In this document: in pieces, positions 1-12,423 of the stretch
Layout of the letters: every line of letters begins with the position of its first letter
How positions within the stretch are numbered: position 1 is the stretch's first letter
The notes under the pieces: generated by a model
Told to the model about the DNA's origin: nothing
Database searches by the model: none
The model's input: only the letters and a program-made list of their open reading frames with translations
Position numbers and translations under genes: made by a program
DNA from: Diphasiastrum complanatum
Lineage: Eukaryota; Streptophyta; Lycopodiopsida; Lycopodiales; Lycopodiaceae
Assembly: GCA_029204225.1 (NCBI GenBank)
Contig: CM055094.1
Location: 8,661,234-8,725,233 of the forward strand
Length of the DNA: 64,000 nucleotides
Reading direction: 5' to 3'

Positions 1-729
1 TAAAAAGGTCATGCTTTTCATTAAATTCATATTACACCTAAAAAAATGTTTCATTTTAAAAAAAATTATATACTTATACCTGAGTTTATACTCGATTGGA
101 TTACCCTTGCAATATACATGTCGATTGATACCAAGACTTGGATGATATTAAAAATATCAACACTAGTCCATTCCATTCTCAAAGTCAATGTTTTGAAAAC
201 CCCTTTGTAAAATTGTCTTTCAAACATGTTTCGAAGGGTTGAAAGGCTTAAGATAAAGTATCATGCTAATTTGTTGCATGTTCTTAAAGAAAGATGCCCT
301 TCATCATGAAACTAAGTCGTGTCCTTCAAACTCCCTGCCAAACAGTTATCTATGAGATGAGCATGCATCTCTCAAATTGGATGAAGGATAAGCGTGCACT
401 TATGTTGCCTTGTCACCTTCCCTTTGACACAAAAGCAAAAGTTGCATCACATGAACGTCGACTTGAAAGGCATACCAAACCAATTTCCTTATGTTTATCA
501 TTTTTAATTTATAAAATGTTTCTAAAATATGAGACTTAGATATTCTATAGTCCTCATATTTTATATAATTACAAAAACCTTCATAATAATTTTGACATTT
601 ATTTTAAATAGGGTTAAATACCATAGTATTTCTCAATGGGGCATATTGTCCTGGTCCAAAAATAATAAAACAAAATGAAAATATTCATGCAATGGGTTTT
701 ACACCTACTTTTTTCCATTTTAAGAGTTG
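1..729. other. Intergenic, no gene seen
   Basis: AT-rich DNA with frequent stops in all frames. The 81-codon open frame at 294-539 has no recognisable domain, no splice context and ordinary intergenic composition, so I do not call it. Nothing else can be supported here. Confidence 0.6.
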
Positions 730-830
730 GAAACCCAAGGGGGTTGGCTCAGTTGGTTAGCTTGACATCCAAAGTTTCTTTGGTCCCAGGATTGAGCCTT
801 CCCTTGGAAACCAAGAAGCATTTTTAAGAG
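730..830 (+). repeat. tRNA-derived SINE-like repeat, copy 1
   Basis: The repeat has a good RNA polymerase III A-box match (TGGCTCAGTTGG, about 745-756) and a degraded B-box region around 781-798, followed by a short T-containing tail. It is directly followed by a second copy in the same orientation and faces a third, inverted copy. The A/B box arrangement and length of about 90-100 bp fit a tRNA-derived SINE. It is not a functional tRNA: no cloverleaf or anticodon arm can be drawn. Confidence 0.55.
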
Positions 831-921
831 TTAGATCCAAGGGCTGGCTCAATTGGTTAGATTGACATCCAAAGTTTCTCTAGGTTCAAGACCCCCTTGG
901 AAACCAATATGCATTTTTAAG
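831..921 (+). repeat. tRNA-derived SINE-like repeat, copy 2
   Basis: Second copy in tandem with the first. A-box TGGCTCAATTGG is at about 845-856 and the B-box-like GGTTCAAGACC at 883-893, closer to consensus than in copy 1. Between them both copies share the stretch centred on ACATCCAAAGTTTCT. The 3' end repeats the GGAAACCAA..GCATTTTTAAG tail of copy 1. Confidence 0.6.
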
Positions 922-951
922 TCGAAAAGTTATTGCTATCATGTCAAGGCT

Positions 952-1050
952 CAAAAAAATGTTTCTTGGTTTTCAAGGGGAGGCTCAAACTTGGGACCAA
1001 AGAAACTTTGGAAGTCAAGCTAACCAATCAAGCCAAACTTATTGGGTGAC
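952..1050 (-). repeat. tRNA-derived SINE-like repeat, copy 3 (inverted)
   Basis: Read on the minus strand this matches copies 1 and 2: GGCTTGATTGGTTAGCTTGAC (A-box side, about 1015-1035), the shared CCAAAGTTTCTTTGGTCCC, then TTGAGCC and a tail ending near 955. Copies 2 and 3 therefore face each other and could form a long foldback in RNA. Confidence 0.6.
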
Positions 1051-2819
1051 ACATCAAAAAAATGGGAAAATTCTTGAAAAAGTGTTTTTCCTATACAACA
1101 AGTTTTAAATCCATACCACCGACAAGCCAAAGCTCTAAAAACAAGAAACTAGTCTAGTAGGGTCCCTGCTTTCCCTTATGCAACTACTTATTAATGTATT
1201 AACATAAAATCTCCTTTTCTCTTACCAAAGAAAGTGGATGCACTTGCTCAACGCACAATCCACAAAAAAAAAAATTCAATTCTTTACATATACTTTCCAA
1301 GCATCGAAGGTGCATGTGAAGGTCGTGCTGCCGGCACTTCTTCCAAACAATACCACTTTCAAAACTATACAAATTTATGAAAAAATGTTAAGAATGTACA
1401 TCATGTGTGGACAAGTAAGACCAAGACAAGAATCATGTGAAAGAACACAAAAGAGAGTCTATAAACATAGATGTCTTAGTGATCCCTTTCAAAACATTAG
1501 GTTGGTGACACCACCCTATGCAGTGCTCGGGAAACCTCTTTTGAGTTATCCTAATAAAAACTGCATTTTATAAAACTTTTGTTTTTTAAGAGTTTCACTT
1601 GTAAAAAGGTATATATGCTTGTATAAAAAATCGTGAAACATTTCATGATATCTATTTTTGATTAAACTTGTAGATTTTATTCCTATAGTTTGCTGGTTTT
1701 CCAAGCACGACCCTAGGGTCATCCAAGAGGAAAGCTTAGAATTTTGCATAGGAATAGCAAATAAGCAATGAAAGAAATATTCGGGGAAAAAAAAATGATA
1801 GAGAAACCACATTTCCCTGCGTTGTCAGCATTTGTGTACCGGATCTATTAGCTCATAGGGATTAAGTTGGGTGAGAATGTATAGAGAAATGAGAATAAGC
1901 AATGGGGGAATCATTGAAAGGGAAGGTGTGCCTTGATGCGATGACAAAATCCTGGCAAAGTAGCTTTTCCGATGCACCCACATGAAACAGGCTTCTCTTA
2001 CCTTGAATTATCACTGTACTTGAATTTCAGCATAACGTGTTCTTGCCAAAGTAATCAGATAATCACAGCAGAAGCAATGAGCTAGTCTTAATTGCCAACT
2101 CTGTTAAGCCTAATAGATTGCAGTGTGTTATTATGGACTAGTGGTGTAGTAGCAAGGCGTCTGTTTCTGTTCTGATATGCAGGGACTAACATAATCAGTC
2201 TTATAACATGCTTGGTTGGAAATGAACGGATTTCTAGGACAATGTCATTCTATTAACATGTATGGGAGATAACAAATCAATAGAACACAATGCTTACATA
2301 TTTATAGAACACAATCATAGCTTTAGACAATATTGTGCAGGACACAATCCTATCCCGTGGATTGCTAGCTAGATTGAGAACTACAAAAGAAGAAATCTCT
2401 AAATTCAATACAGATCACTCAATCTGATAACACTGTACTCACCATTTTAATACACGTTAAAATTGTAAATGACATGGATCATCTCAATTTAACTGAAAAT
2501 TTGAAGTTCAAACCGAAGCCAAAGCCAAAATAGTTTACATGATTTTATTCAATACAATACCAACCTATACTTGAACTATAACCCCTGCTGCAGCTCTTAG
2601 AAATACGGAACCACAAAGGATGCAAAGAATCCATATTAAAGTTTGCGATGATAGTCTAAGTTTACAATGCAAAAAGGACTGATGAATGCTGAAAAGGAAC
2701 AATCTCTGAAGTTGAATTGGTTGCTGAATAGCTTGACGGTCATCTCGACAAGCAACTCTATACACTCTTAGAATTAATATCAGCTCGCTGACATCAAATT
2801 GCATAAAATGCACTTCCAA
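1051..2819. other. Intergenic and 3' flank of the AIF-like gene
   Basis: No recognisable coding sequence. Short open frames at 1238-1573 (+) and 1546-1812 (-) overlap on opposite strands and show no domain. The part just below 2820 presumably contains the 3' UTR of the minus-strand gene, but no polyadenylation signal could be assigned with confidence. Confidence 0.5.
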
Positions 2820-4986
2820 TTAAGCGCCTTGAACCCCAAGACCCTGTCGAGTCTTTCCAACAAAAAGGTCCTTGCTCTTAATCATTCCAGCCAACCTGCC
2901 GATGATGGTGCCAAAGGGCAATTGGGCAACGCCAAGAGAGCGCCCAAGAGATACAGCTCCCATTGGTGAAGCTAAGGGCTTGTATGTAGTTAGCTTGCTA
3001 TTAGGATTCTTTATCAACTTTTTGATATTCTCCGCTGTGACCTGTGCATGCTTTTGTGCAAGATAGCCCTGCTTGATCTCCTGGAATTTGAATAAGAAGA
3101 AAAATTAAGATGGCATTAGAACATACCTCAAATCGTCCTACAATATTCGAGTTTTAAAAAAGCATGGAGGCTGCATTTGTCTAGTAACTCGTACTAAGCA
3201 AACCACACTAATAGAAGACGCTTGCGTTTGAGTTCTCAAATATCACAAAAAGGCAGCACGGGAAATATGTAACGCTACTATGTCAACCATAACCTCATCA
3301 GTACTGATTACGTTATTTGATTATTTATTAGAAGTTCGAAGCCTGATAATATTATATTGACCTCCTGTAACTTAAATGGGCACACCCAGACACTGAAGGT
3401 TTATGCACAGCAGCAAGCATAATTGTGAACTGCTAATGCTTGCCCTTGTACCAGTATTTACAAGTCTCTATGACTAAACACTATAATCCCAGAGCATGCA
3501 TCTGCAAAATTTAAAGCAGCATAGTACCTCTGTGTTTGCAATATCACCAATAGCAAAAACATTGTTTCTGCCTTCCACGCGAAGTGATTTGTCCACTTTC
3601 AGTCTGCCGTTGGAATCCAACGAGCTTTTAAATGCGGACTCATGGATCCAGCCAGAGCCTACTTTTTTGCCAATGGCAACAAAGTGAGTATCTGCAGTAA
3701 TAATTCTTCCAGTGTTGGTTGTGTAACTGGTGGTGGATTCTGTCAGGCTATTGATATCAATTCGTTCGTTCAAGATTACTTCAACCTTTTTCGATGTGAG
3801 CCAATTGAGGGTTTTCTTTGAGGCTTTTGGCCCAAAGAACTCCAATAATCTATCCCCAGAATGAACCAATATAACTTTCTTGCCTGGAAAATCCACAACT
3901 ATTTCTGCAGCAAGCTCCACACCCACAGGGCCGCCTCCAATAATGAGGACTGTCTTGGCACTCTTAATCTTCTTGTTCTCTGCAGTTGCAAAGCGTGCTC
4001 AAAACACACACAGATCATATGACGCGACACGAAATATTGTGGATTAAACTTCGTTATCGCTATTCGGTAGATAGACAACAGTGAGCTTGAATTAGAAGGA
4101 AGGCATATTAGGTGACACAGTACGCGCAGAAACTAAATTAGTAGCAATAATGGGACCAAATAGTTTGGGGAAGGTGCTCGGGCTTTCCAAGCCTTTCCTA
4201 ACCAAGGCTCTCTCTCTCTCTCGAAGATGTAGCAATATACTTTGGAATAGAGTTTTCTGATTGACTAGTTTCAGCGAATTCAGAAAATACTACTGGATAA
4301 GCTTCCGGTGTCAATCTAGGGTTTTGCCTTCCTTGAAATTGATGGATCGTATCTCTTCTTTTACAACTTCTTCATGCAGATTCAAGCAAAGCTAAATTTG
4401 GGGATTTTACAGGACACTCTGTAATGCACCTGAAACTTCAATTATTGCTCTATTTTAATTTCCTCGCGCGTAAGAGAAATGCTAGGACAGACCTGTCTGA
4501 AAGTATTTGACGCGCTCCGACCTGGTCGCCGGACCTGCATAAGTCGTTCCTGTAGCAATTACCAGATAATCATAAGGCAGACGATCTCCAGAGGTAGTAA
4601 CGACTTCTGAATCTGTTGCACTCTTTGCACTAGCAATGACCAGCTCGGCCTTCTTGAGGTAGTCGGCGTGTTTGAATACAGATAACTCTCCGAATTCGGG
4701 ATCCACAATGCTCCGCAACAACCCGTAGGGCACTTCAAAATAATCCTTGCTGCAAGAAGAAATGGATCAGAATCTAAAAAGCAGACTATCTTCTATTGCT
4801 TCGAGCAAGAAAGATCTTGAGATTGCAAGAAACTACCCAAATGAAGAGATAGTCATAAAACATGAGTAGCAAAGAAGATTGCACATACGGATCAACTAGG
4901 GTGACTTTGGCATGATCTTCCAAGTACTTGGTGGTGTGAGCTCCTGCAACACCTCCACCAACAACGACCACTCGCTTATCTGACAT
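2820..4986 (-). CDS. Apoptosis-inducing factor homologue / FSP1-like FAD-dependent NAD(P)H oxidoreductase, four exons
   Basis: This is an intact plant AIF-family flavoprotein (pyridine nucleotide-disulphide oxidoreductase fold; animal relative AIFM2/FSP1, an NAD(P)H:quinone reductase). Exons on the minus strand are 4986-4889, 4749-4493, 3979-3528 and 3080-2820. All introns are GT-AG (139, 513 and 447 bp). The joined frame is open for 355 codons and ends at TAA 2822-2820, close to the roughly 360 residues usual for plant AIF homologues. Visible motifs: N-terminal FAD Rossmann loop VVVVGGGVAGAH (residues 6-17), ATG motif at 98-100, second (NAD(P)H) Rossmann loop GGGPVGVE at 133-140, and the C-terminal FAD motif FAIGDIA at about 260-266. 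The start is the first ATG before the Rossmann strand. Residue 2 is Ser, so the N-myristoylation glycine of animal FSP1 is absent. A 29-bp tandem duplication and a compound microsatellite lie upstream. The physiological substrate is inference. Confidence 0.93.
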
Positions 4987-5130
4987 GATTATCGGTACGT
5001 TTGAAATCTGAAATCTCAGGCTTCAATCTTTCGCAGAGATCAAAAACTTGCAAAGGTAGATAATCAATTCGCGAAATGTGAAGCACTTCGATGGTCGCCT
5101 GTGCAGATCTGAAAATGCTTGAATGCTAAC
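4987..5130 (-). promoter_or_regulatory. Presumed 5' UTR/proximal promoter of the AIF-like gene
   Basis: This is the stretch immediately upstream of the ATG at 4986. No TATA box or other element can be placed confidently; the call rests on position only. Confidence 0.3.
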
Positions 5131-5188
5131 TGATCAGAGGCTTGAACCCAAATGCTAAGTGATCAGAGGCTTGAACCCAAATGCCAAA
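5131..5188. repeat. 29-bp tandem duplication upstream of the AIF-like gene
   Basis: Two adjacent copies of a 29-bp unit starting TGATCAGAGGCTTGAACCC (5131 and 5160) differ at only a few bases. They lie about 150-200 bp upstream of the ATG, so they may sit in promoter or 5' UTR. Confidence 0.85.
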
Positions 5189-5804
5189 CATCAAAGTATT
5201 TGTACACTCAGCGAGAAGTGCAGCAGAGCCTAAACAAACGTGCAAAAGCGGGAGACCGCTTCGGCACTGTGGCACTGTGGCAGGGGGAAAATTTAACTGG
5301 TGCTCGCAAAAAACAGATGAAATTTTCCATGCCAATTGCTACAATTACATTTTTCACTGGTTGCAGGTTTTTAGAAAACCACCAGTGAATCCATTGATTT
5401 TAGGTAGAAACCACAGACTTATTAAGCTCCAATCCAATGACTTACCACCGTAAGTAACTCAGATTCATAGATTTTACTAAAAAAATTTTGTGCTGCAGTA
5501 TTTTTTGAAGTATTCTTTGAAAGTTGGCTTGAAGTTATTTCACGAGCACTAAATTCAGCATCAGTTTGAGAATTTGAGTCGTGCTAGGCACCCAGCCCCA
5601 GTCCTGGTCTTGCTGCGAGCAAAAGTCAGCTGAGATCAATAGTATGATCTAGAAGCTTCCATTCAACAGGCTGCCAGTGTGCGCTCTATAGGATGGCATG
5701 GATCAGAGCACCGATCTGGGGCCCAGGAGCCTTAAGGCTGTCAATGGAACTTTCCTCTACGCACACTCTAGAACATCGACACGACACATCGAAGAAGGCG
5801 ATCC

Positions 5805-5809
<5 letters not shown>
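5189..5809. other. Intergenic, upstream of the AIF-like gene
   Basis: No convincing coding sequence. Overlapping short open frames on both strands (5126-5453) lack domains. The segment may include distal promoter. Confidence 0.5.
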
Positions 5810-5835
<26 letters not shown>

Positions 5836-5957
5836 ATTCCTCCATTTCTTTAATGATGTTGCAACGAAAATGTTCAAACACGAGAAGAAGAAGAAGAAGA
5901 AAGATACAAAGCAGCAGCAGCAGCAGCAGCAGCAGAAGAAGAAGAAGAAGAAGAAAC
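5810..5957. repeat. Compound microsatellite (TC)n-(GAA)n-(CAG)n-(GAA)n
   Basis: (TC)n covers about 5810-5835, GAA repeats 5883-5902, CAG/GCA repeats 5911-5934, and GAA/AAG repeats again 5935-5957. Long open frames on both strands here (5686-6028) come from the repeats and are not genes. Confidence 0.9.
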
Positions 5958-7165
5958 GGAACGACCGTCCGTTACAAAAGAAGACGCCGCTTGACTTCGT
6001 CTTCAAGTTTAGTCACATGACCGTGTGACTCTGGGACAGGTGACCATTAACAGGCAAATACAATGTATGTGTCATTATAATTTACAATTTAACCAAAATT
6101 CACTGTTTATTTTTATATACTACTAAATCAGAATAATATTAATATCTGAATGCCATGATATTTATGGCCTGGGCCCAGTGACATGGAGTTCAAAAATTTT
6201 GACATGGAGGTGGTTGAAAAGGTCTCGGGTTTAAAAAGTACTAGGCGAAAGTTGTGCTCACGGGCCCTTTAGTTGCCAGTGACGGGGCATGCACGGGCTA
6301 ACGTGCATGAAATTCTTAGAGAATATTTTTTGAGAGTTTGTCGTGAAGCGGTGAGCTCTTGTGATTTATATTCTTGTGAAAAATGATGTGTCACTCTGTG
6401 GTGAGTTTGAGCACAAAACTATTATTCTAAATCATTTTGATATTAAAAAACTTACTATTATTTTTTAACATTGAAATTTTTAGATCATTATATTTTGTTT
6501 ACTCTTCATTATTTTTCCTTGTCAACTTGTTATCTTTTTAGCTCTTAGATTGCGCAACCTTTCACATACATAGAAGATTGTGTAACTTACAAATTTCCTA
6601 TCTAAAATGTACAAGATTGTGTGAAATGTAAAAATTTGGTACAAGAGAAAGGCCTACCCCAAGCTTGTCACATCCAAGAAAGTCTTGATATTTTCTTGAT
6701 GTACCAATCACACATTTCATATTTTTCGAAGAGATTACACTCATCAAGCCCATGCCTCAAGTTACACTATGAAAAAAATACTACATTTACTTTGAAAATA
6801 AATTAAAAAAAGATCAAAAAATATTGCATTGAAGAAATTGTAGTAGGTAAGGACTTCTAAAGTCTTTGTAAAGGATTCCCTATAGTTTTCATGTTGTATT
6901 TTTTAAGAGACTTATGGTGGTCTCAGACTAGTGGCAAGTCTCTCTGTCTGGCCCTTTGACTTGCCGCCCATTTTTTGAATTTTGGCAAGTGAGCTGATGG
7001 GCAATGGACCACCCATCTTTCGAACTTGGCTGGCAAGTGCAAAATAAAGGGTCGCAATCTAATTTGCAAGTTTGAATATCTACCATCTAAGTGGTCTAGC
7101 TTTTTTCATTAAGTTGCCTTTGGCAGCTCAGCATGCCGAACAATGTCCCCAAGACCAAAAAATGG
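5958..7165. other. Intergenic, no gene seen
   Basis: AT-rich sequence with many stops and no recognisable domain. The open frame at 6621-6806 is short and featureless. Confidence 0.5.
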
Positions 7166-7232
7166 GCTTGAGTTGCCCCTACGTGGCATGGGTACCATGC
7201 CACCTCATTTGCCACATGGTGGCAACTCAAGC
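7166..7232. repeat. Nested inverted repeat (foldback)
   Basis: Outer arms GCTTGAGTTGCC (7166-7177) and GGCAACTCAAGC (7221-7232) are perfect complements. Between them are inner arms GTGGCATGG (7183-7191) and CCATGCCAC (7195-7203) around a 3-nt loop. It can fold as two stacked hairpins. It may be the core of a degraded MITE. The overlapping 94-codon frame at 7072-7356 is not convincing as a gene. Confidence 0.7.
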
Positions 7233-7354
7233 TAAGTTTGAAAGTAGAGGAGACCCATTTGAAGCGTGTAGTTGGGGGTGTGCGGTGGAAACCATTTTCC
7301 GCTCAAAAATGATTTCGGCTTTCAACTTACCAACTAAGCAGCGGGGGGCCTATT

Positions 7355-7545
7355 AAGGAAAAAATAGTAGGTCACTATTTTGGACTTCTGACATCACCAT
7401 TATGCTCAAAGCACTCTTTTTAGCTTATAGGTACGATTTCAAGCAGTTTGGAGATGGCTAACGTGAATGAGTCAATTTTGGGCGAAGCTAGTAAGTTGGA
7501 CGGCGTATCCAACAATAGCATTTGGAAACCCACTAGACGGAATAG
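7355..7545 (+). mobile_element. Ty1/copia fragment: leader and gag start, family of element D
   Basis: The sequence parallels 28393-28565 of element D. It keeps the end of the untranslated leader, the gag start region (ATG of the MANVNESILGEASKLDG frame at about 7455), and the beginning of gag up to a point equivalent to SNYAVWK. The rest of the element is missing on both sides. It shows that the element D family has older members in this locus. Confidence 0.75.
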
Positions 7546-9254
7546 AAGCCAGTGGAAATGGTGACCATCAGGAGAAATGGGATCAAATGAAAGGAGCAAC
7601 CAGATATCTCAATTTTTGAAATAAACCCTGAACCCAACATATACATGATTGTTTGCTATCTTGACTTTGACCAATTTTGTTTCTAGCTTCAACGAGTCAG
7701 TTTTCTCAATAGATGTAGAAACACTTTTCCATGAAACAACCAACCATAAATCCAATTTGTGGAATTGTTATTGACCACTTTAGCACACAAATAGCACCAT
7801 CATATATGCACATTTTGTTTGGTCCACCATCAACTAGAAGTCTTGTCCATATACTCAATTGCATTGTTGTTTGAAGACAAAATATACTCTAATGGTGTGC
7901 AGGAATGGCATCGATAACAGCATCCGTTAATTAAATTGAATTTCATAGAATTTTTTTGCACAAACACATACACACATACCAAAAAACAATTTTGAAAAAA
8001 TTAAAATTAGAAAAATACGTTCCATGTGTTTTGCCCACAATATGGAATAGACCAGGTATGGAACCATTCCATAGTTCTTTCAGGGCTAGTACATATTTTT
8101 CCCAAGTACAAGATAATTTCTTCTAGATCACTCAAAGAATCTATTGTACTTCCTCCCTTTCTTGGCTATGGGAAAATTCTATTTGAGCATCTTAGTCATT
8201 CCTTTAGCCAGACCAATTTGGGCCCATTTTGTCAATTGATGCGGCGAACATAGTGGTCCCAATTATGGAAGTACCCTATAACTAGTCATGAATAGAGTTA
8301 GTGCAAAGAGCTCAAAAAGTAGAGCTATATTGCTCTATAGGTCACTTGAATCCAAGCTCATAAAATACGTTGTTGATACTCTTAAGGAGTGTCATAATAC
8401 GCAAAATATAAATGACCATTAATATGCTATCCATTCAGTGATGAAGTCAAATCAAAAGATTATGTAGAGGAACCTTTAGTCTTAGGCACAAATATTACAC
8501 AGCTCCTAGAGGATGAAATGCTCACATTTGCGAACAACAATGGAGCATGGATCACAAACTAAATGAATAAAATTTAGTGTAATAAAATTCCACATGAATT
8601 GTGTTGTAACATGGACACAACGATTGATTAGAAGTCAGTTTAGAAGATTATTAAACTCCATGAGACCGTTGTAACTTCATATTAGGCCATTAAAACAAGT
8701 AGACGACAAACAAAATGAACATGGATTGAGACGGCAGGCGAATTGAATGGAAATTGAGATGACACATGAATTAAATGGGAAATGAAACAGCAGACATACT
8801 GAGGTGATCAAAATGATTCTGACATAATTGTTGTCAGTTAGATGAGTTTAAGTTGGGGTGATGCCTAGTGGGCTAGCTGGAAAGGGGGTGATGCCCAGGC
8901 ACCTAAGCTCAAGTGAGAGGCAACACCATATTTCTGAGTAGGACACTTAAAACGCTCGGGCTAGTGTACAAGTCGTTGGATCGACTGACTGGGAAATTTG
9001 TCTTTTTAAAAAATGCTCGTCGCTCTTGATGACCAAGGAAGAGTCGAAAGTTCACTATGAGAATGTAGGCATCTTGAGGCACAAAAGATTTAGGGAAGGT
9101 ACACCAAGAAACTGAAAGGTTTGCCAATACGTTTGCCACGGGATTGTGCGATGCGGGTCGAGCTCATCATTTTTAAGAACCTTATCTAAAAAAATGGTAG
9201 GCATGCTTGTGGGGCCCTTCCCCAAATTCACCAAATTTTATCATTATGTCCTGA
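7546..9254. other. Intergenic, no gene seen
   Basis: No recognisable coding or RNA gene. Open frames at 8026-8253 (+) and 8909-9139 (-) carry no domain and have no splice support. Confidence 0.5.
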
Positions 9255-9505
9255 TAATTCAATGCATTATTGTTTGGCTACGTAATCATTGTAGTACTGA
9301 TGATTTTAAATCTAGTTACTATAAGATCAAACGTGATTTCTATCACTATCGTTTTTGTTTGAAATGGATAGGCGTAGTCATGCATTGAGAAAGAGGAAGA
9401 TAGTTTATTCCGCCACGCACAAAAAGTTTTTGTTCTAGACACTCAAATTATTTCCATTCGTTTCTTTTCGAGTTCGACCTATCTTCTGCACACCTCTTTC
9501 CAACA
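9255..9505 (+). mobile_element. LTR remnant of the element H copia family
   Basis: Aligns by eye with the 3' LTR of element H (about 42890-43129): shared blocks include GTTTGGCTA, AATCATTGTAGTACTGATGATTT-like sequence, GATAGGCGTAGT, TTTATTCCGC and the terminal CTTTCCAACA ending at 9505. The 5' part of the LTR is missing and no internal region follows, so this is a solo or truncated LTR. Confidence 0.75.
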
Positions 9506-9535
9506 CCCAATGTTGAGTGACAAGTGTTTTAAAGT

Positions 9536-9538
<3 letters not shown>

Positions 9539-9577
<39 letters not shown>
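9539..9577. repeat. (TC)n microsatellite
   Basis: An uninterrupted TC tract of about 39 bp. Confidence 0.95.
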
Positions 9578-9582
<5 letters not shown>

Positions 9583-11006
9583 CGAACGTGTTGCTTTGTT
9601 TGGAACGCATTTCGATGAATCATTGTTGTTGGAAAATCAAATTAGTTTGTGGTGTTGGTCTTTCCTCTACTGATTTTTCTGCATCTAGTGGTCTTGATCA
9701 TATCCATGTAGCTTGTTGAAATCTATGCCCCTACTACACAAATTCTGGTTAAATATTGATGTAGATGAAAATGCCACAAAAATTTTATTGAAATTTGTAA
9801 GAAAAGAATGCTCTATTTTCGAATAAAATTCCAAATACAATTGTAATTCAATTATAGAAAGAATGCTCTTTAGAAAAAAAAACATTTCTATGAATTGTCT
9901 GCTATATAGATTATGTACAGAAATGGAACTATTTAGTTATAATAGAGAAACTTTTGTCGTATTCCTATTTATTGTTAATAGAGATGATGAACATGACATC
10001 TCCCACACACAACCAAATATGCTAATAAATACATTCTCACAAACTTTGTATATGTCACGATCAGATCTTGAAAAACATCGTTTCAAGAGTTTACAATGTA
10101 AGATATTCATCTTACCAATTGGATTAAGCACTTGATTTGTGCATATATAAGATATTTTTCTTCACAAACTCTTTCCATACACTTCACATAGGTAGAGTAG
10201 GTGTATATTGGCATAATTATTGATGAACATTGTTGCCAAACTTGTGACAACAAAACTCTTTCAGGTGTATTTTTAAATTACCTAGAGCCTAAGCACAGAT
10301 CTTGATGAACACTATTCGTCAAAATAGCCTCGTAAATACCTACAACAGGTGTAACTAAACAGGGTAGGACTTGTTAAGAAAATCCTCTCATATGTACCCA
10401 GGCCAGTTGTGTAGTTTGATGTTGTTTAACTCAAAAGTAATTGGCAAATGAAACCTTTTTAACTATTTATAAATTACTTTTGTTAATTTCTAGATGTCTA
10501 GACGTGATCTCCTAGCCCCTTAGCAAGACTATGTATGAAGTTTGTGAGATTTACTTGATGAATACATATAATTGTTGAGTTTGTGAAAGGTATATCGCTT
10601 CATTCTTGTACGAAAGACTAATCGCATGTCCCCTTCAATTATTGTGGTTGATATATCTATCTTTGTGAAAATAATATTTTTAGTCTTTTTTTGCTGCACG
10701 AATCTTGATGAACACTGTTCATCAAACCTATGTTTGAGTTATTGGCTTTCCAATAGCCCATGGAAAGTGTTTTTCATTAATCAAATTGGAGTTTCGCTTG
10801 TCTTAACTTTCAACAAACGCGGTTCATCAAGAACCATGCTTAGACTCAAGACTTCATGATGCAGCCTTTTAAAGTCAATACTTATATCAAGTTTACCCGC
10901 AATTGTTGTCTAATCTGTTAAAAAAGTTCTCCCATATATCTCCAAGTCAAATGATAAATTTGATAGATAGTAAAAACATTCTTAGATTTTGACATTGTGA
11001 CATATT

Positions 11007-11151
<145 letters not shown>

Positions 11152-11347
11152 TTTCTCTCATCCATGAGTCTTGACGAACAATGTTCGTCAACAATTATGA
11201 ATGAACTTTTGATTTAGATACACTTGTCGTAGGTATTCTCGAAGGGGTTTTGAGTTCAGACATAATTCTTGACGAACAACTTTTGTCAAAATTAAAGACA
11301 ACAAAACTCTTTTATGACTTAGGGATTAGATTTTCAGTGGGTCAGTA

Positions 11348-11513
<166 letters not shown>

Positions 11514-12085
11514 TTCAAAAGCTAAGAATATCTTTTTTAATTGATCAATCTAAACATTGGTTTGGGGATACATGGGAAATTTTTTATAAAAGATTAGCAA
11601 TCATACAACAATTGTAGGAATAGTCCTAGAGGTATTGACTTCAAAAAGCTATTTCAGAAGATCCCATGACCTATAGCAAACTTCTTGATGAACCGCATTT
11701 GTTGAAAGCCAAGACATTGAAACTCCATTTTGATTTAGTAAGTATACTATCAATGGAATGGTTGAAAGTCTAGAACTCAAGCATATGTTTGACGAACATA
11801 TACTTCATCAACATTCATGCATGAGAAAAAGACTAAAGATCACTATTTCACAAATACACATATACCCAATAATTGAAGAGGACATCTAATTAGTCTTTCA
11901 TTCATGCATGAATCCATGGATGAGAGAACCTCTTGTTCTTTGAGTTAAACACCTAGTCAAGGCATTTACGAGAGCTTCTTGTAGGATCTCACTTCAAGTG
12001 CCATTGGGCTAGTTGAATGCCCAGAGCTCCAGCACATATTTTGATGAACATTCTTCGTCAAGATTCTTGAATGATAAGAAGAGTA

Positions 12086-12275
<190 letters not shown>

Positions 12276-12423
12276 CTGGTCAAATATTTTTACTCGTCAT
12301 TGTAGATTTTATGCTCTTGTTTCTCAAAATCTAAGATTTAATACTTTTTTCGTTTAATGTGTCTCGCTCACAAATATGTCGATATGCATTTCTACTTTAG
12401 CAACTATATTCTTGTTTTGCAGA

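Noticed and set aside
741-798. Possible functional tRNA gene
   Set aside because: The A-box is good, but no acceptor stem, anticodon arm or complete B-box can be paired; three diverged copies fit a SINE better.
5686-6028. Overlapping 106- and 111-codon frames across the GAA/CAG tract
   Set aside because: Both strands are open because of the triplet repeats; the flanking codons carry no domain.
7072-7356. 94-codon plus-strand frame
   Set aside because: It spans the foldback and runs into a copia leader fragment; no domain or splice support.
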